From DAOTWY01 sp003696565 (GTDB lineage Bacteria > Chloroflexota > Anaerolineae > Aggregatilineales > Phototrophicaceae), in the NCBI GenBank assembly GCA_034435635.1, contig DAOTWY010000162.1, positions 1 through 61,375 on the forward strand: a stretch of 61,375 nucleotides of DNA, read 5' to 3'. Made by a program: the position numbers and the translations under genes. The notes under the pieces were generated by a model. It was not told where the DNA came from, searched no databases, and saw only the letters and a program-made list of their open reading frames with translations. Shown here in pieces: positions 51,495 through 59,813 of the stretch; within the stretch, counting starts at the first letter, position 1; the number at the start of each line of letters is the position of its first letter.

Positions 51495-52514
51495 CTAAAA
51501 TTGCTTCAAGAAGCGTAAATCGTTCCCCCAAAACATCCGAATATCACGGATATCGTGACGTTGCATCGTGATGCGTTCTGGTCCCATGCCAAATGCAAAG
51601 CCACTCCATACACTCGGATCATATCCGCCATTCCGCAAAACAACCGGATGCACCATGCCACAACCGGCAATTTCTAACCAACCAGTTCCTTTTGTCAGCC
51701 GTTCATCTGCACTGGAAACATCGACTTCCATACTGGGTTCAGTAAATGGAAAATAAGACGCGCGAAAGCGAACTTGTGTTTCTGCACCGAACATCCGGCG
51801 AGCAAACTCAGTAATTGTGCCCTTGAGATCACTCATGCGGATGTTGCGTCCAATCACTAATCCCTCTACTTGGTGGAATTGCACTTCACTGCGCGCTGTG
51901 ATCTGTTCATAGCGATAACACATTCCAGGTAGAATCACCCGAATGGGTTGAGTACCATTTTCTCCCAGTTCACGCATTGCCCTAATTTGTCCGGCGGAGG
52001 TATGAGTTCGTAAGATGATATTCGGCTCTGTGGTATAAAACGTATCTTGCATATCACGGGCGGGGTGGTGTGGTGGCATATTCAACATTGTGAAGTTCAT
52101 TTCGTCCGTTTCCACATCTCTGCTACGATACACCTGAAAACCCATATCCCCCCAAATACGATAAAAACGCCGTAGTGTTTGGGTTGCCGGGTGTAAACGT
52201 CCTCGTTCCAATGTGCGCCCCGGTAAGGTGATGTCAATTTCACCTTCTTCTAGGTCATGCGCTAATCTTTGAGCTTCTAGCATCGCCTCACGTTCGGCGT
52301 AAGCTGCTTCTAGCGTCACTTTCACATCGTTTGCTAATTTGCCAAACGCCGGACGCTCTTCTTTCGGCAATTGTCCCATTCCGCGTAACGCTTGGGTAAC
52401 GGCACCTTTTTTCCCAATAAACTGTGCTGCCCAGCTTTGTAGACTAGCTTCATCCTGAATGGTATCTAGAGCTTGAAGGGCTTCTTCGCGCAGTTTTTCT
52501 AGTTGATCCAGCAT
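51495..52514 (-). CDS. pheS: Phenylalanine--tRNA ligase alpha subunit
   Basis: A 339-aa catalytic subunit. It shows the coiled-coil N-terminus (LEKLREEALQALDTI), class II motif 2 (LPGMCYRYEQITARSEVQFH), HQVEGLVIGRN, and motif 3 (FAFGMGPERITMQRH). It is normal in length. AAGGAGAAATT precedes ATG. It is the first gene of the T-box-controlled transcript. Confidence 0.97.
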   Translation of the reverse strand: MLDQLEKLREEALQALDTIQDEASLQSWAAQFIGKKGAVTQALRGMGQLPKEERPAFGKLANDVKVTLEAAYAEREAMLEAQRLAHDLEEGEIDITLPGRTLERGRLHPATQTLRRFYRIWGDMGFQVYRSRDVETDEMNFTMLNMPPHHPARDMQDTFYTTEPNIILRTHTSAGQIRAMRELGENGTQPIRVILPGMCYRYEQITARSEVQFHQVEGLVIGRNIRMSDLKGTITEFARRMFGAETQVRFRASYFPFTEPSMEVDVSSADERLTKGTGWLEIAGCGMVHPVVLRNGGYDPSVWSGFAFGMGPERITMQRHDIRDIRMFWGNDLRFLKQF

Positions 52515-52534
52515 AATTTCTCCTTCACCTCAAC

Positions 52535-52986
52535 AAAATAAAAACACGCCTATCTCTGAATCGCGGAGTTAATCTGTTGACTAATCCACAATTTCAGGGA
52601 CGAGCGTGCTCGCGGTACCACCCTGATTGATGACCCCTTTACAGGAACCACCCACTTAAGCCCGTTTATTTTGAGTAATGCATGGTTTAGTCGTTAGCGT
52701 TTTGTGTTTATACTCCCATTTGGTATAAATGTAATGACTTGCACTTTTTGCTAACTTACAAACGAGCAATTTCTCAACAACGGGTTTGCCTGTTACGTCG
52801 GCATTTTACGGAGCAGACTACTGAGGTCACTTTGTAATTTGTAACCGGTTCACCTGTCGGCGCAGGGGCGTTTATTCCCCACTCGGGAGTGAATTCCACG
52901 TTTGTCCTCTATCAGCACTCTCAGTCTATGGTAGCTGATTCCCTGTTGAGTCAAAGCCTCGTGGACTGTCTCCGTCATCACCTTTG
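52535..52986 (-). promoter_or_regulatory. Phenylalanine T-box leader of pheST
   Basis: The minus strand carries the T-box hallmark AGGGTGGTACCGCG (52624-52611). Stem I has a lower helix GGAG (52973-52970) / CTCC (52889-52886) and an upper helix TCCAC (52965-52961) / GTGGA (52899-52895). The internal loop on the 3' side reads ATTCA, so the specifier codon is TTC (52893-52891), Phe. The terminator arms are 52608-52593 and 52560-52545 (16 pairs with two mismatches), followed by TTTTTATTTT. Uncharged tRNA-Phe binding should favour the antiterminator and raise pheST expression. Confidence 0.93.
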
Positions 52987-52992
52987 CGCCTC

Positions 52993-53022
52993 ATTATGCG
53001 GGTAATTTTAAGTGATTGTCAA
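52993..53022 (-). promoter_or_regulatory. Promoter of the T-box/pheST transcript
   Basis: TTGACA (53022-53017), 18-nt spacer, CATAAT (52998-52993). The transcript should begin near 52986. Confidence 0.8.
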
Positions 53023-53074
53023 CCCCAAAATCCACTCTGACCCGTTGAGGTCATTTAAGGGTTGATTAAATCTC

Positions 53075-53103
53075 TTGACGACCATTATAATATATGATAT
53101 GGT
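53075..53103 (+). promoter_or_regulatory. Promoter of the small HTH gene
   Basis: TTGACG (53075-53080), 17-nt spacer, TATGGT (53098-53103; four of six). An ATTATAATATATGAT stretch lies between. It is divergent from the pheST promoter. Confidence 0.5.
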
Positions 53104-53128
53104 TTGTCTAGTTGATAAAGGATTAGTC

Positions 53129-53338
53129 ATGAGCAATAAACCAGCTATTGACCCTGGTGCAGTTTATTCCCGTCAAGAAGCTGCTGAGGCACTTGGCATC
53201 AGTCTGAGTACCCTCAAACGCTTGATTAAAAAAGGGCATCTGCGTGTAAGCAAGCCTAATGGGATGCGCCGTGTGTTTATCACTGGCGAAAGTATTATTG
53301 AAATGTTGAATAACACAACCGTGGAAAAAGGCGCGTAA
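53129..53338 (+). CDS. Excisionase/MerR-type small HTH protein
   Basis: A 69-aa DNA-binding protein of the HTH_17 type (VYSRQEAAEALGISLSTLKR; LIKKGHLRVSKPNGMRRVFI). AAAGGA (53117-53122) lies 6 nt before ATG. An earlier TTG at 53075 lies in the -35 and is rejected. Such proteins serve as excisionases or small regulators. No integrase or att site is near, so a regulator is more likely. The transcript appears to run on into the structured region ending at 53597. Confidence 0.82.
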   Translation: MSNKPAIDPGAVYSRQEAAEALGISLSTLKRLIKKGHLRVSKPNGMRRVFITGESIIEMLNNTTVEKGA

Positions 53339-53344
53339 TTACAA

Positions 53345-53597
53345 ATGACTCGGCTAACCATTTTACACAAACTATATAGTATGTCCGTAGTTAGATGCTT
53401 CGATTTGCCAGATGGCATGATGTTTGCTAATGGCACTGATGAGTCTATCCTACGTGAATGGGTTACGTCTGTTAGCCGAGTATATCAGTCTCTTGGGGGT
53501 TATATGGGAGGTGTGTTCTGATAAAACTTCCATCCCCGAAATGTTCTTTTAACCAAGAAAAGGACGTGAGACTGATACAAACTCACGTCCTTTTTTG
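53345..53597 (+). ncRNA. Putative structured RNA or 3' region of the HTH transcript
   Basis: No ORF with a ribosome site lies here, but pairing is strong. ACTCGGCTAAC (53348-53358) and GTTAGCCGAGT (53471-53481) form a perfect 11-bp closing stem. Inside, CATT-CAC (53359-53368) pairs with GTGAATG (53454-53460). Two adjacent 19-nt near-repeats (53404-53422 and 53423-53441) each form a small hairpin. ATCAGTCTC (53484-53492) is exactly complementary to GAGACTGAT (53568-53576) in the terminator loop region. A terminator ends it. I could not match it to tmRNA, RNase P, SRP or 6S RNA. Confidence 0.5.
53558..53597 (+). terminator. Strong terminator of the HTH/RNA transcript
   Basis: AAAAGGACGTGAG (53558-53570) pairs perfectly with CTCACGTCCTTTT (53582-53594) across an 11-nt loop, followed by TTG. 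The T run points to the plus strand. Confidence 0.88.
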
Positions 53598-53857
53598 TTG
53601 CTTAGGAAAGAAGGGAAAAGCGATGCTCAAAACAAACCTAATCCGTTTTCGTTCGAGCGCATTCATATTAGAAGGATATCAGCGTGAGACCAGGCAAAGA
53701 AGTTAATGATAGGCAAAGAATTCATCGCTGTACAACCATGCGCATTTGTGTAGCCGGTTGTATGACTAACTAACAGATAGCAACCGAGATACAAACTGAT
53801 AAACCTTTAGAATCACGTCTTATTGTAAGCAATTAGCACCATAACAACTAAACTAAC
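53598..53857 (+). other. Non-coding stretch with short stems and repeats
   Basis: No gene was found. AGCGATG (53619-53625) pairs with CATCGCT (53723-53729). TACAACC (53731-53737) pairs with GGTTGTA (53756-53762). AGGCAAAGAA occurs at 53692-53701 and 53711-53720. GATACAAACT (53788-53797) repeats a string from the terminator loop of the preceding region (53574-53583). This may be a second, weaker RNA ending at the next terminator, but I see no promoter. Confidence 0.35.
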
Positions 53858-53919
53858 CAAGCAGGAAAGTGTTTTCGCGTCATATGTGGGTAATTGGCTC
53901 CACTTTCCTGCTTGTTTTT
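53858..53919 (+). terminator. Second strong terminator-like hairpin
   Basis: CAAGCAGGAAAGTG (53858-53871) pairs perfectly with CACTTTCCTGCTTG (53901-53914), loop 29 nt, followed by TTTTT (53915-53919). It ends the non-coding stretch before the HNH gene. Confidence 0.82.
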
Positions 53920-53996
53920 AAATCCAACTTAATTGAATTCGTTATATAATAGTTTGAGACAAAAACATAATATTTGGAGTTGAGAGGTGCTTTAAC

Positions 53997-54545
53997 GTGT
54001 CTCAAGCGTCTATTATGCAAAACCGTGTTCTTTTACTCAATGGCAGCACTTGGGAACCGCTTTCTGTAATCACTGTGCCGCGTGCTATTAACTTGCTTTT
54101 GGCTGGCAAGGCAATTATTGTGGAAAAGACCGGTCAGTTTTTACATACCGTTCGTGATAAATTCCCTGTTCCATCAGTCATTGCATTGCGTACTTACATT
54201 AATGTCCCTCGTCGCCGCGCGCATTGGAGCCGTAAGGGGGTTTTGGTGCGGGATCAATATACATGTATTTATTGCGGTGCTAAACCTGGTTCATTACAAA
54301 AAGGTAAAGTGCTGGGTAAAAGTGATTTCAGCATCGATCATATCATCCCACGGTCTAAAGGTGGGCGAGATACCTGGACAAACACTGCTTGTGCTTGTTC
54401 GTCATGTAATCATCGTAAAGGTAATCGCCTTTATCATGAAGTTGGGATGAAACTGCTTTGGGAGCCAAAAATACCTCGAACAAGCTATTTGGTGATTGCC
54501 GTCGGCACTGGTTTAGAGGCTTGGAAACGCTATATTGAATATTAA
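53997..54545 (+). CDS. HNH endonuclease family protein
   Basis: A 182-aa protein. The N-terminus (VLLLNGSTWEPLSVITVPRA; LLLAGKAIIVE) is typical of the HNH family common in cyanobacteria, Actinobacteria and Chloroflexota. The nuclease part has a zinc ribbon CIYCG / CSSCN and the core FSIDHIIPRSKGGRDTWTN, then NHRKGNR. The family is chromosomal with no clear mobile partner, and its role (DNA repair or restriction-like) is not settled. It starts GTG with GAGAGGTG seven nt upstream. A TATAAT (53945-53950) fits a -10, but no good -35 was found. Confidence 0.85.
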   Translation: MSQASIMQNRVLLLNGSTWEPLSVITVPRAINLLLAGKAIIVEKTGQFLHTVRDKFPVPSVIALRTYINVPRRRAHWSRKGVLVRDQYTCIYCGAKPGSLQKGKVLGKSDFSIDHIIPRSKGGRDTWTNTACACSSCNHRKGNRLYHEVGMKLLWEPKIPRTSYLVIAVGTGLEAWKRYIEY

Positions 54546-54691
54546 CTGATTGTTGAAGTTAAATCAGACGTTGGCTTAAGCCATCTCCTCTTTGCTTCAA
54601 CAGCAGGCTTATACACTTCTTTAATATAGGCATGATACATGTCTATAGACTGTTGGCTACTCACATACTCCCCAAAATAAAATTGCAACAT
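54542..54691 (-). CDS. Possible 49-aa small ORF
   Basis: An open frame from ATG 54691 to TAA, converging on the HNH gene with a 4-nt stop overlap. It reads MLQFYFGEYVSSQQ, then IDMYHAYIKEVYKPAVEAKR and a short tail. The mix of residues looks protein-like, but there is no ribosome site and no known domain. The same gap has a perfect palindrome TGGCTTAAGCCA (54572-54583) and GTTGAAG/CTTCAAC arms (54552-54558, 54595-54601). Confidence 0.28.
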   Translation of the reverse strand: MLQFYFGEYVSSQQSIDMYHAYIKEVYKPAVEAKRRWLKPTSDLTSTIS

Positions 54692-54773
54692 GGCATCATG
54701 CTACCGCGTATTACTTCATAAGCAATATGATATGCTTGAACTGTTTATGCCTCAATCCAATCGGGAGGGATAT

Positions 54774-55844
54774 ATGGAAAATATTGTAGAGGCGCGTGGG
54801 CTAGTCAAAATCTATAAACGCCGAGATGGAACAACCGTAGAAGCAGTTAAGGGAGTAAATCTAGACATCCGTAAAGGAGAAATTTTTAGCCTGTTAGGAC
54901 CAAATGGCGCAGGTAAAACAACAACAATCTCTATGATTAGCGGACTTATTCCACCAACAAGTGGTGACGCTAAAATTGGTGGATATAGTATCATCAATTC
55001 TCCCATTCAAGCTAAAAAGTTATTAGGCGTTATTCCACAGGAGATTGCGCTTTATCCTAAACTCACTGCAAGGCAAAATTTAGAATTTTTTGGGCGTATG
55101 TACGGTTTAGGTGGTAGCGTACTGCGCAAGCAGGTAGATGAAGTGTTGGAATTTATTGACCTGAAAGACCGTCAAAATGACCGGGTAGAGACGTTTTCCG
55201 GTGGTATGAAACGCCGCGTCAATATTGGGGTAGGGCTACTGCATAAACCGCAATTGGTTTATATGGATGAACCCACTGTTGGAATTGATCCACAAAGTCG
55301 CCGCCGTATTCTTGATACTGTTTTTCGCTTGCGCGATGAATACAACATGAGCGTGTTATATACCACCCATCTGATGGAGGAAGCGCAAGAACTAAGCGAT
55401 CGTGTGGCAATTATTGATCATGGGACAATCATCGCACAAGGCACCCAGGGAGAATTAACCCAACAAGTTGGCGAGGAAGATCGTCTGCTTTTTCATGTAG
55501 GAGAGGCTGTTGTTGATGAGGCATTGCTCAAACGCATTGAACAAAACGTTGAAGGTGTAACCAGTGCCACTTATACAGTTTTGAATCTCAAAGAACTCAC
55601 GGCATCGGATGCTCCACAAACAGATTTAATTGACAAACTATCAACGGGGACTGTGGCAGCGATCCGTGCGGGGCATACAACTGAAGGACTTGTGACAGTT
55701 GTGGCAAGACGTGGGCGCAAAGCTTTACCTCATATCATTAACCTGATGGACTCCAATGGGGTTCAAATTCAATCAGTTGAAGTGCGTGAGCCGGACTTAG
55801 AAGCCGTTTTTCTTAAATTGACTGGGCGCGCTTTAAGGGATTAA
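54774..55844 (+). CDS. ABC-2 type exporter ATP-binding protein
   Basis: A 356-aa ATPase. Walker A is GPNGAGKTTT, Q-loop GVIPQEIALYP, signature TFSGGMKRRVNI, Walker B LVYMDEPTVGID, and H-loop TTHLMEEAQ. A C-terminal region (EDRLLFHVGEAVVDEALL; FLKLTGRALRD) matches DrrA-type drug/lipid exporters. GGGAGGGA (54763-54770) sets ATG 54774. Two permease genes follow directly, so this powers a DrrAB/YhfM-like efflux or lipid export system. Confidence 0.93.
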   Translation: MENIVEARGLVKIYKRRDGTTVEAVKGVNLDIRKGEIFSLLGPNGAGKTTTISMISGLIPPTSGDAKIGGYSIINSPIQAKKLLGVIPQEIALYPKLTARQNLEFFGRMYGLGGSVLRKQVDEVLEFIDLKDRQNDRVETFSGGMKRRVNIGVGLLHKPQLVYMDEPTVGIDPQSRRRILDTVFRLRDEYNMSVLYTTHLMEEAQELSDRVAIIDHGTIIAQGTQGELTQQVGEEDRLLFHVGEAVVDEALLKRIEQNVEGVTSATYTVLNLKELTASDAPQTDLIDKLSTGTVAAIRAGHTTEGLVTVVARRGRKALPHIINLMDSNGVQIQSVEVREPDLEAVFLKLTGRALRD

Positions 55845-55846
55845 TG

Positions 55847-57208
55847 ATGAAAAAAATACTCGCCATTGCCTGGAAGGATAACTATCAAATTTTTACGGAT
55901 CGCAGCTTGTTGCTGTTGATGTTTATTACGCCTCTCGTGATTTCTACCATTGTTGCTTTGGTCTTTGGTGGGGATGGTGGCGCAGCTAGTTTATCAAACA
56001 TTCCGGTTGTAGTTGTTAATCAAGATGTGGGTATTGTTGAACAAGAACAGCGCATCAATTATGGTCAGCAATTTATTTCATTGTTGATGCCACCACAAAA
56101 TTCCGATGATATGGCAGCTGTAGCTTGTCCATTGTTAGAAGATGCCACACAAAACCAAGATACAACCTCTCCAATTGCTTTATACGAATTAATTGACTTA
56201 ACCCAACTAGATGACCCCCAGGCAGCCCGTGACGCTGTGGACAATGGGGATTATGCTGCGGCGATCATCATCCCCTCTGAATTTAGTCAGGCTTTTCGGG
56301 TTGATCCAATAACGATATCGGCTCAACCAACCATTCAGGTTGAAGTTTATGGCAGCCAAGGGGTGCCGATTTCAGCCTCGGTTGTCCGTGCTGTGGTTGA
56401 TTCTATCATTAATACCAATAAAACCGGTTCGATTGCTATCAATACTGCTTTGACCACACTGATTCAATTGAATCCAGCGGTTTTATCACAACTGCAAACT
56501 GCCGATGACACCCTTCAACCGATTTATGCTTGTGGCTTTTCGCCGGATTTAGGTATTGTCACCATCAACCAACAACCGATTATTTCCGGTGATGCACGTA
56601 GCCTATTTGAAGTGATTTTGCTTTCTGTTGGTGCATCGCAAGCGGTATTTTTCGCCTTGTTTTCTGCGCAGTTTGGTGTGTTAAACATCATTGAGGAACG
56701 CCGTGCCGGGACGCTACAACGATTATTCGTTTCACCAACGACACGCTTTGAAATTTTAACGGGTAAATTGTTTGGTACGTTTGGCACGGTTGTTTTTCAA
56801 TTGAGCATTATGCTTTTGGCGTTAACATTGGTTTCCAGCTTGTTGACTGGCACATTAACTAATATTTGGGGGACGAATATTATCGGTATTATCACTGTTG
56901 TGTTGGCATTGTCTTTTGCTGCCACAGGCATCGCAATGCTATTAGCTGGTTTTACCACAACCCCAGAACAAGCCGGACCGATTGGCGGTGTGATCAATAT
57001 TGTTTTAGCGATGTTAGGGGGGGCGTTCGGCGTGACGTTTGGTCCGCCTCTGAGCTATTTGTCACTAATTTATTGGGGGACAAATGCGTTGGATAAACTC
57101 TCAGCAGGGAGTACAGATATTTTGCTCAACTTGATTGTCCTTTTGGGGCAGGGGGTGTTGTTTTTTGGAATTGGCTTGATTTTGTTCAACCGCCGGGCGG
57201 AGGTCTAG
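55847..57208 (+). CDS. ABC-2 type exporter permease 1
   Basis: A 453-aa membrane protein of the ABC-2 (DrrB-like) type. One span lies near the N-terminus (LLLLMFITPLVISTIVALVF), a large extracytoplasmic domain of about 220 residues follows, and then five spans (SVGASQAVFFALFSAQFGV; ISLVSSL region; LSFAATGIAMLLAGF). The EERRAGTLQRLFVSPTTRFE coupling motif is typical. ATG 55847 is chosen, 6 nt after AAGGGA. Confidence 0.9.
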   Translation: MKKILAIAWKDNYQIFTDRSLLLLMFITPLVISTIVALVFGGDGGAASLSNIPVVVVNQDVGIVEQEQRINYGQQFISLLMPPQNSDDMAAVACPLLEDATQNQDTTSPIALYELIDLTQLDDPQAARDAVDNGDYAAAIIIPSEFSQAFRVDPITISAQPTIQVEVYGSQGVPISASVVRAVVDSIINTNKTGSIAINTALTTLIQLNPAVLSQLQTADDTLQPIYACGFSPDLGIVTINQQPIISGDARSLFEVILLSVGASQAVFFALFSAQFGVLNIIEERRAGTLQRLFVSPTTRFEILTGKLFGTFGTVVFQLSIMLLALTLVSSLLTGTLTNIWGTNIIGIITVVLALSFAATGIAMLLAGFTTTPEQAGPIGGVINIVLAMLGGAFGVTFGPPLSYLSLIYWGTNALDKLSAGSTDILLNLIVLLGQGVLFFGIGLILFNRRAEV

Positions 57209-57211
57209 ACA

Positions 57212-58447
57212 ATGCGTTACATCTTTACAATTGCCATCAATGATATTCGTGTCTATATCCAAGATACGGGTAATCTATTTAATCTGTTTGTCGTTCCGGT
57301 TATTTTAGCATTGGTTCTAGGGTTTGCCTTTGGGGGTGGCAGCCAGCTACAATACATTCGTGTTGATGTTGTTGATTTGGATAACACAGCGGCATCTACA
57401 CAATTATTGACAGAACTACGCCAGGTGAATCCCTCACTTGTTTTATGCCCATTTGACACAGTAGAGGATTTTAGCTGTAACCTGAACGCCGATGATCCAA
57501 CACTCACCGTATCAGATGCACTCACTCGCGTGGAAGATGATCAAACTGCTGCTGCGATTGTGATCCCCGCTGGGTATGAGCAAAGCTTGTTGAATATTGA
57601 ACCGATACAAATTGAATACTATTCGCAAGAAATCAGCCAGACTGATGTGGTGCTACAAGCCCTTCAAACAGCGATACAACCTGTTAATGGTGAGGTGATT
57701 GCGACGTGGGTCAGTATAGGTGTCGCCCAGGCACTGAATGCGATACAAGATGAATCTATTCTCACTTCAACTGCTTATGATATCGCTCGTTCAAAATGGG
57801 CGGTGGATAATATTCAGGTTGTTTATCAAACGGCTTCTGGTACGAGCGGTATAACCGGTAATGGCTTTAATCAATCGGTGCCGGGGATGGCAACTATGTA
57901 CGTTTTGATCACCGCTTTTGGTGGCATGATCGTTTTGCTGCAAGAGCGTAAGCAATGGACATTTCAGCGGCTAGTTGTGTTACCGGTTTCACGGGCACAC
58001 CTGCTTGGCGGTAAAATTCTGGCACGATTTTTACTTGGTTTAATAACGTTTACTGTGTTGATTATCGTGGGTGTTTTCACGGGGGTTTCGTTTGGTAATG
58101 ATCCTTTAGCAATTGCCCTGATTATCCTGTCATACACACTTTGTGTGACGGCACTCTCATTTGCGTTTGCGCCACTACTCCGCTCAGAAGAACAAGCAAG
58201 CAGTGTCACTCTGTTGTTGTCTCTCAGTTTGGCTGCACTAGGTGGCGCATGGTGGCCCCTAGAAATTGTTCCGGATTTTATGCGTGTTATCAGCAATATC
58301 TCCCCGGTTGCCTGGGCAATGAATGGATTCTCAGAGGTCTTGTTTTATAATGGTGGTGTTGTGGATGTTATGCTTTATGTTGCCACTATGTTGATCGCAT
58401 CACTGGTGTTTTTTATCATCGGCATCATGACTTTTAAGTATGAATGA
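57212..58447 (+). CDS. ABC-2 type exporter permease 2
   Basis: A 411-aa membrane protein with the same plan as permease 1: N-terminal span (LFNLFVVPVILALVLGFAFG), outer domain, then five spans, and the coupling motif QERKQWTFQRLVVLPVSRAH. The two permeases would form the heterodimeric channel. GGAGG just upstream. It ends 34 nt before the protease gene. Confidence 0.9.
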   Translation: MRYIFTIAINDIRVYIQDTGNLFNLFVVPVILALVLGFAFGGGSQLQYIRVDVVDLDNTAASTQLLTELRQVNPSLVLCPFDTVEDFSCNLNADDPTLTVSDALTRVEDDQTAAAIVIPAGYEQSLLNIEPIQIEYYSQEISQTDVVLQALQTAIQPVNGEVIATWVSIGVAQALNAIQDESILTSTAYDIARSKWAVDNIQVVYQTASGTSGITGNGFNQSVPGMATMYVLITAFGGMIVLLQERKQWTFQRLVVLPVSRAHLLGGKILARFLLGLITFTVLIIVGVFTGVSFGNDPLAIALIILSYTLCVTALSFAFAPLLRSEEQASSVTLLLSLSLAALGGAWWPLEIVPDFMRVISNISPVAWAMNGFSEVLFYNGGVVDVMLYVATMLIASLVFFIIGIMTFKYE

Positions 58448-58453
58448 TAAGAT

Positions 58454-58476
58454 AGGGTGGGTAACATACTCACCCT
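58454..58476 (+). repeat. Hairpin between the exporter and protease genes
   Basis: AGGGTGGGT (58454-58462) pairs with ACTCACCCT (58468-58476), nine pairs with one G-U wobble and a 5-nt loop. No T run follows. It may limit read-through or protect the exporter mRNA end. Confidence 0.5.
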
Positions 58477-58481
58477 GAATA

Positions 58482-59813
58482 ATGATCATGATGAGTTTGA
58501 TTAAGTATATTTGGCGTATTGTTAAGTGGACATTGGGGGCTATCCTATTTGTTTTTCTCATCCAGCGGTCAACTTATCCACTTCACTTGGATTGGAACGC
58601 AATTTCACTGGTTGTGAGTGATCATAAATTTGATTATCTCACGTGGGAGCTTGAAGCACTGATAAGCAAAGCCAGCCACACGCTTTGGGGGCAGCATCGT
58701 TATATGGACGAAGCTGCCCGCAGTCAATTTGTCCGTGATTATATGGCAGATTTGGCAGTAGCTCAAAGCCTAGAAGCGCAGATTGATCAACTTTATCTTG
58801 ATGGAGCAGACATCTCCACCCTACAAGCTCAGCATGACGCACTGCGGGATACGCTTAATCAACGACAACCTATTGTTGAAAACATTCTTGAATCACAAAT
58901 TTCAGCTGTATTGATTGATCAAGGGTTTGGGGTTCTAGGGCAATTACTGCCACCTATCTCAATGCGTTTTACTCAAATGCCTAATCTGCTGATAGTCAGC
59001 CGACGTGATCGCATCGAGCGTTATGTTGAATTGGCAATCGAACCGTTGCCATTGGCTGAAATTGAACGTATTGAGCAGCGCGTAGATCATACTCGTAACG
59101 TGTCCTCTATTGTTGTACCGTTGGGTGGAATGGCACTTTATCCAGCGATGATCCAGGAATCTAGTGATCTGCGCTGGGTGATTGAGACATTTGCTCATGA
59201 ATGGATTCATCATTACTTTTTCTTCTTTCCGCTTGGCTTGAACTATTTTGTTGCAACTGATTCTGCCGATCCTGAAGCGTTAATCATCAATGAAACGGCG
59301 GCAGATATTTTTGGTAAAGCCGTGGCAGATTTAGTCTTTGCACAGTATTATCCTGAACTTTTGACAGAAGATACGCGCGTCTTTACAGTGCATACGGCAA
59401 GCACTGAGTTTGATTTTGGGGCAGAAATGCACATCACCCGCGTGATGGTAGATCAGTTGATGGCACGGATGGCTGCACTACGTGAGCAACCGTTTATCAC
59501 CATCACAACGACAGTTAAAAATCAAGCACTCATTCATGAAACCATTCTCAAGGCGGAGCAGTATATGGAGCAACGGCGATTGCTATTTAACGCCAATGGT
59601 TATCGAATTCGTAAATTAAATCAGGCTTATTTTGCATTTTACGGCGGCTATCAGGGTGGAATTCCTGGCATTGGTGGGGAAGACCCTATTGGTCCTGCTG
59701 TGCAGGCAATTTTTGCGGCTAGCCAAACACTCCATGATTTTGCCGTGACAATGCGAGGCATTACTAACCGTGCGGAATTACTTTCCGTAAAACATGCCCT
59801 GAATATCCCTTAA
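58482..59813 (+). CDS. Membrane-anchored gluzincin-like zinc metalloprotease
   Basis: A 443-aa protein. One membrane segment lies near the N-terminus (WTLGAILFVFLIQR), then a large domain. The zinc site is FAHEWIHHYFF with His239, Glu240 and His243; the third ligand is probably Glu271 in INETAADIFG, as in gluzincins. The overall family is not one I recognise. Two further Met codons (58488, 58491) could be the start, and none has a strong ribosome site. Position directly after an exporter suggests it may process the exported product or envelope proteins. It overlaps the facing M20 gene by 4 nt. Confidence 0.75.
   Translation: MIMMSLIKYIWRIVKWTLGAILFVFLIQRSTYPLHLDWNAISLVVSDHKFDYLTWELEALISKASHTLWGQHRYMDEAARSQFVRDYMADLAVAQSLEAQIDQLYLDGADISTLQAQHDALRDTLNQRQPIVENILESQISAVLIDQGFGVLGQLLPPISMRFTQMPNLLIVSRRDRIERYVELAIEPLPLAEIERIEQRVDHTRNVSSIVVPLGGMALYPAMIQESSDLRWVIETFAHEWIHHYFFFFPLGLNYFVATDSADPEALIINETAADIFGKAVADLVFAQYYPELLTEDTRVFTVHTASTEFDFGAEMHITRVMVDQLMARMAALREQPFITITTTVKNQALIHETILKAEQYMEQRRLLFNANGYRIRKLNQAYFAFYGGYQGGIPGIGGEDPIGPAVQAIFAASQTLHDFAVTMRGITNRAELLSVKHALNIP

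Noticed and set aside
52535..52986. Riboswitch for a metabolite
   Set aside because: T-box motif, Phe specifier and pheS position identify it as tRNA-sensing.
53345..53919. tmRNA, RNase P, SRP RNA or tRNA gene
   Set aside because: None of the signature sequences of these RNAs (for example the RNase P GAGGAAAGTCC core, or a T-loop with acceptor stem) was found.
53129..54545. Prophage or integrative element (excisionase-like HTH plus HNH)
   Set aside because: No integrase, att repeats, tRNA target or phage structural genes; both families occur as chromosomal genes.
54690..54773. Longer N-terminus for the ABC ATPase from ATG 54690
   Set aside because: The strong GGGAGGGA site and the normal domain start both point to ATG 54774.
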